Assembly (NCBI GenBank): GCA_934463165.1
Contig: CAKSJG010000006.1
Span: forward strand, 1-64,000
DNA: 64,000 nt
Source of the DNA: an uncultured Clostridia bacterium
Lineage (GTDB): Bacteria > Bacillota > Clostridia > UMGS1810
Direction: 5' to 3'
Part shown: positions 44,602 through 52,705 of the stretch, one piece after another
Layout of the letters: the number at the start of each line of letters is the position of its first letter
Position numbering within the stretch: position 1 is the first letter of the stretch
Position numbers and translations under genes: made by a program
Notes under the pieces: model-generated
Told to the model about the DNA's origin: nothing
The model's input: only the letters and a program-made list of their open reading frames with translations
Databases searched by the model: none

Positions 44602-47121
44602 TTAATATTTAATGTTGATATATGAGTCGGGTGTTTCGCCGTAGGACGGAACCGCTCCGTTATCGGTATCTGTCCACCGAAAATCGGTCGGCACTTTCAT
44701 AGCTGAAACATAAATAACTTTTCCTTTTTCTATTTTAAATTCAAAATTATTGTTCGAAAAAGTATATCTTTTTCCACCGTAGATAAGCGTAGATGCTCCG
44801 CTGACCATTCCCCATTTGCTGCCGTCGGGCTTTTCAACAAAATAGAAAAGCTTAGCGCTGAGCTTGAATCCCGCTTCATCTATTTTAGTTGAGTCCTTCT
44901 GACCGCCGACGCAGGTAATTTTTGTTCCGTCGGTTTTTTCGATTTCAAAGCCTTGGTCATTGCATATGGATTTTGAAGTCTTGATTGTACTCTTATTATC
45001 AGTTTTGGGAGCAAGGAGACTTATTATTCCCTGCTGACCGCAATTGCCCTTAAAATACGTAGACACATGAACGTTCGGCTTATAATCTATACCGTATGTG
45101 GGAAGATTCCATCCCGAGGTTATCTGACCGTTTTTATCTTCGTATTCGCCGCAGTTAACTTCATATGAGATATCATTTTGTGTGAAGTTATAAATATCGA
45201 TACCGGCTTTTTTATCATTGAGAGTTGTCCTTAATACCTTTTCGTCGGAATCTGCAAATACGGTTCCGTAGTTATCAAACTTCTTTGCATAATTCCAGTT
45301 AACGTTTATGGTGTGAGGAAGCTTTGAGTCTATTCTGTCGTAAACAACAGCTATTTCATTTTCCTTATCATTGATTACGCTTCTGCTGTGAGTAACGTCT
45401 GTCACCTGCTTTGTCGGAACGTTGTTATTGTATGTGTTTTTCTTTAATGTGTAGCCGTCGGTAAATGTACCGGTTACAAAATCAAAGCGGTCATTTGTAT
45501 GCCAGATTCCGTCAACCGGGTCTTTGCCGCAATATGCGGAATCAGTTATGTCTATATCGTCGGTATATTGCCATGCCTGAGTCATGTCATCTACGGTTAC
45601 GATATTATGCGCATAAGAATTTACAAGGTAGTTTCCTATGTCAAGCTCACCGTATGAGTTACCGCCCGAATCTATCAATAGTCTCTCGCCGTCATTAAAA
45701 AACATTACCTGCAAATTACTGTCACATGAATGACCGCCGCTCCATTTATGTCCCATAAAGAACATCCACTGACTTTCGGGCGTCCAGTCCTTGCGCATTA
45801 TGTAATATCCCGTATAAGGAAATGCAATCGAAGTATATGCCGGATGTATTTTTTCATCGCCGTCCGCATACGTTGATATAAGTCTCTCTATTTCTTTATC
45901 ATTAAAATATTGCTTATTCCATTTATCGATTGATACATAAGCTACATGTGAGTCTGAATATGAATCCGCAATATTCGGCCAGCACTTATCGCTCGTTCCG
46001 ACAGCGAGCAACATTCTCATACGCATTACACAGTTTGAAAGCACAGTTTGAAAATATGACGGAACATCAATATTGCAGCTTTCAAGAACGTTTAATATTG
46101 TGAGCGTACGTTCAATATAACCGGTGTTATATTTCATATCGTGCTCAACGTCTCCGCCGTCTTTGTTAAAGCTTTTATCGGTATTTATCTTAAATCGTTC
46201 AAGAGCCAGAAGCATTCTTTGCTTTGCAGATGTAAAATCCGACAGTGCGCTGTAGAGAGTTACAACACTCTGACAGCCAGCAATAGATTGATTTGACTGA
46301 ATAAGAAACAGGTTTACCTGATTGATTTTATCAAGAGCCATGGAGATCATATACCCAAACTGAACATTGTTCATGTGCTCCATAAGCGCTTCTTTGTCTC
46401 GTCTGTAAAATTCATTTAAAACACCGAATCGCATTTTGTTGTATCTTTCAAGTTTAAGGCACGATATGAAACCCGAGGTTACATACTTTTGAGCCGAAAG
46501 CTCAAGCGCTGTGCCGTGCTTATTAAAGTTCATATCATAGTCAAGCCATATATCGAGCCATTTATCAAGATACTTTGTATCGTGCGGTGCTTCGGTTCCG
46601 TATGCTCCGAGAAATGCTGCTGTAAAATACATATTGGTATATTCCGCAAAGATATCGCCGTCGCTGTTTCTGCCGTCAACCTCAAGGCCCCAATTATAGC
46701 TGCCCGGCACGCCTAGATCCAGATCTTTTGAAATTTGCGATCTGTCGGTTATAAGGACCTTATTTTCCTTTATGAGCCTGTCTGCAGCGTCAATATTTTT
46801 CATCCATCCTCCGGCTTCACTCGCAGCAATTGTCAATATTCCCTTATCGGTTACACTTTCAAATTCCGAAAACCAGATCTGCTTGTATTTTCCGAGGGCT
46901 TCGTCATATTTCTTTTCGATGTAGAACTGCTCAACCTCACTAAGCTCGGGATGAGCCTTAAAGTCAACATCCGAAAAAATCTTTTGCGCCAGCTCTGCGG
47001 CTTTCTGTTCATAGCCCTCATCACCGGGGTTTATTATTTCACTGTCGGCAAAGGCACAAACAGAGATCGCTGCCAGGATAAAAACCGTAAGTAAAATTAC
47101 AAATGATATTTTCTTTTTCAT
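44602..47121 (-). CDS. Secreted heparinase II/III-family polysaccharide lyase
   Basis: An 839-residue exported enzyme: signal peptide (residues 1-25), an alpha-helical toroid about 40-400, then a beta-sandwich domain starting near WMFFMGHKWSGGHSC. The last includes HSCDSNLQVMFFNDGERLLIDSGG and NSYAHNIVTVDD, the typical heparinase II/III core with active-site His and Tyr. Such lyases cut uronic acid polymers (heparan, alginate, oligo-alginate or other glycuronans). The ATG overlaps the upstream stop (ATGA), so translation is coupled to the F5/8 protein. Confidence 0.82.
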   Translation of the reverse strand: MKKKISFVILLTVFILAAISVCAFADSEIINPGDEGYEQKAAELAQKIFSDVDFKAHPELSEVEQFYIEKKYDEALGKYKQIWFSEFESVTDKGILTIAASEAGGWMKNIDAADRLIKENKVLITDRSQISKDLDLGVPGSYNWGLEVDGRNSDGDIFAEYTNMYFTAAFLGAYGTEAPHDTKYLDKWLDIWLDYDMNFNKHGTALELSAQKYVTSGFISCLKLERYNKMRFGVLNEFYRRDKEALMEHMNNVQFGYMISMALDKINQVNLFLIQSNQSIAGCQSVVTLYSALSDFTSAKQRMLLALERFKINTDKSFNKDGGDVEHDMKYNTGYIERTLTILNVLESCNIDVPSYFQTVLSNCVMRMRMLLAVGTSDKCWPNIADSYSDSHVAYVSIDKWNKQYFNDKEIERLISTYADGDEKIHPAYTSIAFPYTGYYIMRKDWTPESQWMFFMGHKWSGGHSCDSNLQVMFFNDGERLLIDSGGNSYGELDIGNYLVNSYAHNIVTVDDMTQAWQYTDDIDITDSAYCGKDPVDGIWHTNDRFDFVTGTFTDGYTLKKNTYNNNVPTKQVTDVTHSRSVINDKENEIAVVYDRIDSKLPHTINVNWNYAKKFDNYGTVFADSDEKVLRTTLNDKKAGIDIYNFTQNDISYEVNCGEYEDKNGQITSGWNLPTYGIDYKPNVHVSTYFKGNCGQQGIISLLAPKTDNKSTIKTSKSICNDQGFEIEKTDGTKITCVGGQKDSTKIDEAGFKLSAKLFYFVEKPDGSKWGMVSGASTLIYGGKRYTFSNNNFEFKIEKGKVIYVSAMKVPTDFRWTDTDNGAVPSYGETPDSYINIKY

Positions 47122-48743
47122 CTCTTATCCTCCGTAAAAAATACAATCTCGTTGACGCTGTTCCATAAACCGACATTTCCGGTGTCGTTTGCTATTGTGC
47201 CGCGTCCGTTATATTTAATGTATCTTGCCTTTATTCCGAGCGGATGATACTGATATTCGCTTGAAAGTCCCGTTGCCTGTGTTTCGGGGAGGCTTACCCA
47301 TTTTATGCCGTCTGTTGAATAGCTCATAACGTAAACGTCTTTTCGTGTGTGTCCGTTCATCCATGCTATGGCAAATGCTTCCACATCGTAAACCTCGCCT
47401 AAATCCGCAATGAAATAGCCATCTGTTCCGTCAAACGCGAATCTTGTTCCGATATTTCCGTCTATTGCGGATGTTACGGGGTTCTCTTCCTGCGGCTGAT
47501 ACGGAGCGGAAATCTCTTTGACGGGAATTACGGTTCCCTTAAAGAGATCAAGGCTGCTGCCTATCTTAACGAGTCTGCCCGTGCTGTCATGCGCATAAAG
47601 CAGGTTTGTTATCTGCCGTTTCAGATTTGTGCTCAGTGATTCCGTATCGTCGCCCTGTTTATATATGCTGCTTTCTTTTGAAAGTATATACATATCCACA
47701 CCGTCAAAGTATTTTGAAAGGCTGAACACCGACGCAATATCATCGGCACATACAAGTATATCGTTTCCGCCGTCAAGAGTTAGCGCCGACAGTGAAATGC
47801 TCTTTCCGCCATCTTCGATTACGGTTTTTGACAGAGCGGATATTGTATATTTCACGTTATTATATTCTGCCGTAACACTTTCGCCGTCATAATTTGCATT
47901 TATGCCGAGAGAGCCGAGAGCTGCCGAAACGGGAATATAGAACTTTCCGTCCGTAAATCCGGGTGCTTTTGTGCTGTCCTTTAGGCTTTGAACAGATTTA
48001 TCGGCACAATATTCAGAAAATCCGTCTACAAACGCAGCGGCATTTTTCGTTCTGTAAAGAGCTTTGCCGTCATCATTCAGAAGCGTAAATTCATCTGTGA
48101 GCGTGCTGCCCTCATAAGCATAAACATCATCTATCAGAACAGATGAAGAAGCGCCAGCTTCATATGAAAATTTAACCGCAGTAACCGATTTGACAGGGTT
48201 TTTTGGAGCAAGGGGAATATCTTTTTTTACAAGATTTTCATCTATGTATATATTAATTTTATTCTTGCTTGTCAAAAGCGCCGAGATCTTTGTATATTTG
48301 TCTTTTGGTATATCGTATATCTTTTTGCCGCCGACAACAATGCCGCCGTCTTTAATACTCAAAAACGCAGTCGATTTTGAGTTCCTGTCATAAACAGATA
48401 CTGTCAGCGTGCCGGCGCTGTCATCGGGCATTAATTTAAATTCCAAAACAAACGGGCAGCTTTGAGCTCTGAAGTTTTTTGCCATGGAGCATTTGCCGCC
48501 GCCTGCATTTACCGAAAGACTTGCCGCACCCTCTTTGCCGCTTTCGCCCTGCATAACTGTTTTTATACCTGCATTGCTTGCAAAGTTATACCATGAATCC
48601 GTCTCCGATTCGGAATTGAAATTACATATCATATTTTTGCTTACCGTGCCGTAAACCTCTCCGGCACCGATCGGGGAAGGCAACGAAAGTGAACTTATCA
48701 TTGCCGCACACAAAACAAACCTGATGCTTTTTTGTTTTTTCAT
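47118..48743 (-). CDS. Secreted F5/8 type C (CBM32-like) protein with a copper-amine-oxidase-like domain
   Basis: A 541-residue exported protein with a signal peptide. Residues 35-210 look like a LamG-type sandwich (FVLEFKLMPDDSAGTLTVSV). Residues 265-350 are a copper-amine-oxidase N-terminal-like domain (GKFYIPVSAALGSLGINANY) as found on many clostridial surface proteins. Residues 415-535 are an F5/8 type C/discoidin domain (NPVTSAIDGNIGTRFAFDG, then ADLGEVYDVEAFAIAWM). It should bind galactose-type or uronic glycans and act with the lyase it is coupled to. No catalytic domain is evident. Confidence 0.8.
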   Translation of the reverse strand: MKKQKSIRFVLCAAMISSLSLPSPIGAGEVYGTVSKNMICNFNSESETDSWYNFASNAGIKTVMQGESGKEGAASLSVNAGGGKCSMAKNFRAQSCPFVLEFKLMPDDSAGTLTVSVYDRNSKSTAFLSIKDGGIVVGGKKIYDIPKDKYTKISALLTSKNKINIYIDENLVKKDIPLAPKNPVKSVTAVKFSYEAGASSSVLIDDVYAYEGSTLTDEFTLLNDDGKALYRTKNAAAFVDGFSEYCADKSVQSLKDSTKAPGFTDGKFYIPVSAALGSLGINANYDGESVTAEYNNVKYTISALSKTVIEDGGKSISLSALTLDGGNDILVCADDIASVFSLSKYFDGVDMYILSKESSIYKQGDDTESLSTNLKRQITNLLYAHDSTGRLVKIGSSLDLFKGTVIPVKEISAPYQPQEENPVTSAIDGNIGTRFAFDGTDGYFIADLGEVYDVEAFAIAWMNGHTRKDVYVMSYSTDGIKWVSLPETQATGLSSEYQYHPLGIKARYIKYNGRGTIANDTGNVGLWNSVNEIVFFTEDKR

Positions 48744-48784
48744 TTTTACCTCCGCCTGTGTTGTTTTTAAATCTCATATATTTT

Positions 48785-48817
48785 AAAAAAGAAGCAATAT
48801 GAAATTATACTGCTTCT
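48785..48817 (-). terminator. Terminator of the 49009-50199 gene
   Basis: AGAAGCA (48790-48796) and TGCTTCT (48811-48817) form the stem; leftward it is followed by TTTTTTAAAA. Confidence 0.75.
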
Positions 48818-49008
48818 CTTTATATTTCACACTCCGGCATTTATGCCTGCACTCACAACTTTTAATCCGTATATTTTTTTGCGCATCTGTCTGTTTCGGC
48901 ACCGGGAGTTAAACCCGATAACAGATTTAATTCCCGACTGCCTGACAGTCATCTCTATTCACTCAATCACGCAGCCTGCAAGAAGTGTGCCGCCGCGCAA
49001 GGAGCAAG
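48818..49008. other. Intergenic stretch with an 11-bp hairpin
   Basis: CGGGAGTTAAA (48903-48913) and TTTAATTCCCG (48926-48936) pair with one G-U. It is more GC-rich than the surrounding spacers. It lies in the 3' region of the 49009-50199 transcript ahead of its terminator. No gene or known riboswitch is recognised. Confidence 0.4.
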
Positions 49009-50199
49009 CTAATTAATTATTGCACTTTTCTCAAGCTCGTTTGCTTTTGCATAAGGTGTAAGCGTATTGTAAGAATCTATGACAATCTGCTTTACTTTTG
49101 CTGCGTCTTCGGAAACAGCACCTGTTGCCGTAAGATCAGCTTCCTGTCCTTTAGCAACTGTTACCGACTTGGAATCAACAATACCTATAAGTGTTTTATC
49201 GCTGCCGTATACAGCATTTACCAAAATTGCATTTACATCCGCATCGCTGTTATTTGCAAAGTTAACCTTAAATGTGTTATTACCGATTGTAAATTTTGCA
49301 TCTCCGAAATCTACAATATAATTTACATTGTATTTTGCCGCAAGTTCGTCATATTTTACCTGAACAGCTGCCGCATTATCAAATATTTTACCTGCAAGAG
49401 CTGTGTAAACTTTATTTGCCGCAAGATCTGATAATTCACTGTTTAAAGTGATGATTCCGTTTTCACCGAAAAATTCCATGATGTCTTTAACTCCGGCTGC
49501 ATCTGTTGCGGAAGCTAATGCATCGGTAAGCGAGTTATAACGTTTATTGACAATGTTAACGATATAGTTATCACCTGTCACAAAATCAAATCCCACATTA
49601 GCGATTACACATCCATTAAGATTGGTAAGTCCCGCCTTTTTTAATGTTTCATCTGATAAAATTTTTCTTGTTTCTACAATTGTAAATTTATCATCTGTTT
49701 TTTTACTTATAACGCACTTATTTTCTGTCTTATCAAGTACAATTTTAATCGTACACCATTTATCATATGAAATTCCGAAATCTTTTATTTTTAAATAACC
49801 GTTCCAAACATAGTTTTTGCCATTATTAAGATTGGCCGTTATAAAATTCTCGTGACTAATCATAAATCTAAAGGCTGCATTCTCCATAAAAGAATTATCC
49901 TGTGATGATTCGGGTTTTTTTGCATAAAAATCAAATTCGGAAGAAATGAATTTTACACCATCGGCATCATTTGGCGAATAATATGAACCACTTTTAATTT
50001 TTGCAACCGTTAAATCGCTTATTGCAGATTCTGTAACATAATCTGCTGCACCTACAATTCTGTTTGCGCCATTTGTTTTGCTAAAGTCATATGTTTTAGT
50101 TGTAGTGGGCTCATACGCTGCATCAGCACTCATCGGCATACAAAAAACAACCGACAGGCAAATACACAAGCTTAAAAATAAAGAAACTAATTTTTTCAA
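49009..50199 (-). CDS. Secreted LamG-like protein of unknown function
   Basis: A 396-residue exported protein: signal peptide to about residue 27, a LamG-like beta-sandwich about 35-205 (FDFYAKKPESSQDN, WCTIKIVLDKTENKCV), a helical spacer (SLTDALASATDAAGV...) and a C-terminal beta domain (VNAILVNAVYGSDKTLIGI, VTVAKGQEADLTA, KQIVIDSYNTLTPYA) often seen at the ends of clostridial surface proteins. No enzyme motif. TTG start after GAGGAGG. It is the first gene of the leftward glycan series and is divergent from the AraC gene. Confidence 0.75.
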   Translation of the reverse strand: MKKLVSLFLSLCICLSVVFCMPMSADAAYEPTTTKTYDFSKTNGANRIVGAADYVTESAISDLTVAKIKSGSYYSPNDADGVKFISSEFDFYAKKPESSQDNSFMENAAFRFMISHENFITANLNNGKNYVWNGYLKIKDFGISYDKWCTIKIVLDKTENKCVISKKTDDKFTIVETRKILSDETLKKAGLTNLNGCVIANVGFDFVTGDNYIVNIVNKRYNSLTDALASATDAAGVKDIMEFFGENGIITLNSELSDLAANKVYTALAGKIFDNAAAVQVKYDELAAKYNVNYIVDFGDAKFTIGNNTFKVNFANNSDADVNAILVNAVYGSDKTLIGIVDSKSVTVAKGQEADLTATGAVSEDAAKVKQIVIDSYNTLTPYAKANELEKSAIIN

Positions 50200-50571
50200 T
50201 TTGAATTCCTCCTCAAAATTAAATTATTGATAAATTATCAGCTGCAAAGATATGACGGAATGCCCGAATATTACTATGTAAAACTTTAGTCGTATTACTG
50301 TTTTTCGTTATTTAATAGGATATCATCTGTTTAACATTTCGGACATGCAACGGCAAAGCCTTGCTTTTTTTCTTTCAAAATACTTAAGTTTTCACCTCTT
50401 TCCATAATTTCGTATGCAGATTTAAAATTTTTATTCGGGCATGTTTTACATTGGTGACAATTCGCATTTAGTATTTATAATAATAACTTATAAATACTCT
50501 TTTGTACATGGAAAAATATGCCTGACGTTTAATAAAATCCGCTTTGAATTAAATGAATAAAATTAATATAC
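50200..50571. other. Regulatory intergenic region with a 14-bp repeat
   Basis: No gene. It holds the promoter region of the leftward series and part of the AraC control region. TATCATCTGTTTAA at 50321-50334 is repeated exactly at 50605-50618, just past the AraC promoter. A clear leftward promoter is not visible, which would suit activator-dependent transcription. Confidence 0.5.
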
Positions 50572-50618
50572 TTGACAAATCTTTTCACGCAGTGTATAAT
50601 CAAGTATCATCTGTTTAA
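50572..50618 (+). promoter_or_regulatory. AraC-gene promoter and overlapping repeat
   Basis: TTGACA (50572-50577), 17-base spacer (50578-50594), TATAAT (50595-50600), then the 14-bp repeat at 50605-50618 over the expected start site. An ATTTGTATA/TATACAAAT hairpin follows at 50636-50658 in the leader. The gene may control itself. Confidence 0.72.
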
Positions 50619-50692
50619 ATATATTATAACTGTATATTTGTATAAAGTATATACAAATTTAGTCATATTTTTTGTGAAATCGGGTGATTTTT

Positions 50693-51490
50693 ATGAGCAA
50701 CAATTTTGAAGTTGATCGAATAACAGAATATTATAATGTAGCATTTCCGGGTCCCGTTATACACGGCGGACATTCTCATTCCGATTATGAGTTAAATTAT
50801 ATATTGGAAGGACAGCTTGAGGTTGTATATGAAGACAGGGCGTATTCACTGAAAGCAGGCGATGTTTTTATCGGCGAGCCTGTCGGATTTCATTCTAACA
50901 GTATTAAACTCGGAAAGTATACAGAATTTATTTCCGTGCATTTTACGGCGAATTTTGACACACCGTCGGAGCAATCATATGTGTATACCCTAACCGAAAA
51001 CGAAAGAAAAATTGCTGATATTATTGTTAACGATCTGACAGAAGCAAAAACAGGAAACGGAAAATTCAGCAAAAGTAATCCTGTTTATGATATAACGATA
51101 AAGCTTTTTTATGTTCTTATAGCAAAGCTGCAAGGCAGAACTCAGGAGGTGCGTTTTGCAAAAACGAAGGAAGCCGCCATATACAACACAGCCGTGCATT
51201 ATATGAAAAACAACATTGACAAGACGCTTAAAATTGATGACATTGCGCGCAAATGCAGCGTTTGCCAGACAACGCTGAAAAAAGTTTTTTCAAATTATAC
51301 AAACATGGGAGTTGCAAATTTCTTTTTGAACCTAAAGCTTAAAGAAGCAATGAAAATGCTTGTCAGCGGAATGAGCATTGACGCGGTGAGTGAACAGTTA
51401 GGATTTTCATCACAGGCATATTTTTCAAACTGTTTTAAAAGAGAGCTCGGCATTACACCGATAAAATATAAAAAAGAAAACGGTATGTGA
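50693..51490 (+). CDS. AraC-family transcription regulator
   Basis: A 265-residue regulator: a cupin sensor domain (GGHSHSDYELNYILEGQL, LKAGDVFIGEPVGFHS) followed by two AraC-type helix-turn-helix motifs (IDDIARKCSVCQTTLKKVF and IDAVSEQLGFSSQAYFSNCF). The ATG at 50693 has GGGTGAT before it; a GTG at 50684 would overlap this site. It is divergent from the secreted glycan-protein series and is its probable sugar-responsive activator. Confidence 0.9.
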   Translation: MSNNFEVDRITEYYNVAFPGPVIHGGHSHSDYELNYILEGQLEVVYEDRAYSLKAGDVFIGEPVGFHSNSIKLGKYTEFISVHFTANFDTPSEQSYVYTLTENERKIADIIVNDLTEAKTGNGKFSKSNPVYDITIKLFYVLIAKLQGRTQEVRFAKTKEAAIYNTAVHYMKNNIDKTLKIDDIARKCSVCQTTLKKVFSNYTNMGVANFFLNLKLKEAMKMLVSGMSIDAVSEQLGFSSQAYFSNCFKRELGITPIKYKKENGM

Positions 51491-51524
51491 ATGAGATAAA
51501 TGCATAAAGCCAAAAACAGAATAT

Positions 51525-51573
51525 ACAAAAAAACAAGAGCAGGGATAAACGGTATAAATAATTCCTGCTCTTG
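51525..51573 (-). terminator. Terminator of the SH3b-3D gene
   Basis: CAAGAGCAGG (51534-51543) pairs perfectly with CCTGCTCTTG (51564-51573); leftward a T-run of seven follows. Confidence 0.85.
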
Positions 51574-51676
51574 TAATATGGAAAATATTTAACTGTAAAT
51601 TGTGTGATAAATTACTTAAATTAATACGTTTAAAATTAAACTAATAAAAAATATTTGACAATTATGTTTGGGTGAA

Positions 51677-52282
51677 TTATTGGATTACATACACATTATG
51701 GTATCCTGTAACCAACGAACACTGATAGTGATTGTCGCACATAATATCTACATGATTGTAACCTATATATCCGGTATCTTCAACAATTCTGTAGCCGATT
51801 CCTTCTATATATATTCTTGAACCGAAAGGAACGCCTTTCATACCGCATGATCTTCCGGATGTTGCCCTTGTGCCGCTTGCCGTGATTCCCGAGGTGCCTC
51901 CGCAGCAGCTGTAGCATATGTCATATCCGGTTGTTCTGCATAATCCCAAACTCTTTACCTGTTCATAACCTGTCAGCGGTCTTGCGGTTTGTGTTACATA
52001 TTGGGAACTTATACATCCCCATACTCCGTTATAAATAACATAAACCCAACCGTCAGATTGTATACCGTTTCCTCTGATAACGCAATTACGTGTTAATTGT
52101 CCGATAGCGGGATAGTTTGTTCCGCATCCGCTTCTGACATTTAAAACATCAGCATCAACTCTATATATATAGTAGCTGTCCCAGTCTTCAGCGGCTTTGG
52201 CATCAGCACTTACGGAAAGTGCCGCAAATAAAGAAACAACAAATGCAGCCGCCAAAAGTAATGTTTTGATAGATTTTTTCAT
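51677..52282 (-). CDS. Secreted SH3b and 3D-domain protein
   Basis: A 201-residue exported protein. Signal peptide to about residue 28 (LLLAAAFVVSLFAALSVSADA); SH3b domain about 35-95 (ADVLNVRSGCGTNYPAIGQL, GWVYVIYNGVWGCISSQYV); 3D domain about 105-200 with PFGSRIYIEGIGYRIVEDTG and HVDIMCD. 3D domains carry three aspartates and occur in lytic transglycosylases and resuscitation factors that act on peptidoglycan. Here only two or three acidic positions are clear, and Cys is frequent (CYSCCGG). ATG at 52282 after GGAGG. Confidence 0.85.
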   Translation of the reverse strand: MKKSIKTLLLAAAFVVSLFAALSVSADAKAAEDWDSYYIYRVDADVLNVRSGCGTNYPAIGQLTRNCVIRGNGIQSDGWVYVIYNGVWGCISSQYVTQTARPLTGYEQVKSLGLCRTTGYDICYSCCGGTSGITASGTRATSGRSCGMKGVPFGSRIYIEGIGYRIVEDTGYIGYNHVDIMCDNHYQCSLVTGYHNVYVIQ

Positions 52283-52319
52283 AATAATAACCTCCATTTA
52301 TTTCCTTACGCAATTACCG

Positions 52320-52374
52320 TTATATTCTGCACACAAGAAAATAAATTATACAGAATATAATAATTTTTCCTCAA
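52320..52374 (-). promoter_or_regulatory. Promoter with a 10-bp inverted repeat, SH3b-3D gene
   Basis: Leftward TTGAGG (52374-52369), 18-base spacer, TATAAT (52350-52345). TTATATTCTG (52320-52329) and CAGAATATAA (52351-52360) are perfect inverted copies spanning the -10 and start region. They could be an operator or a leader hairpin. Confidence 0.6.
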
Positions 52375-52651
52375 TCGGGAAAATTACATAACAGAAATTA
52401 CTCTGTGTTTTTTGCAGCAATTGATCATTGATAAATGCCATTTATTATTAGCTCTAAACGCCACACGTCGGTCATTATAACATATTAGTTTTTAAAAGGC
52501 AAGACAAAATTTGGTAATATAAAAATATTTGTTAATATTTACCAATAAAAAAAATTGTATATTTCTTACATTTTTTATGTTACAGTTCAATAATTTTTCA
52601 AAAAAACAGGACATTTTTTGCGATTCGACAAATTTGAGATTCTGCTAATAA

Positions 52652-52680
52652 TTGACAATTTTATAAAACGGATGTATAAT
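52652..52680 (+). promoter_or_regulatory. Promoter of copA
   Basis: TTGACA (52652-52657), 17-base spacer, TATAAT (52675-52680), 26 bases before the start codon. Nothing else is seen in 52380-52650, an AT-rich stretch; no CopY or CsoR box was recognised. Confidence 0.82.
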
Positions 52681-52705
52681 ATATACTAATAAGGTAGGTG
52701 TTAAA

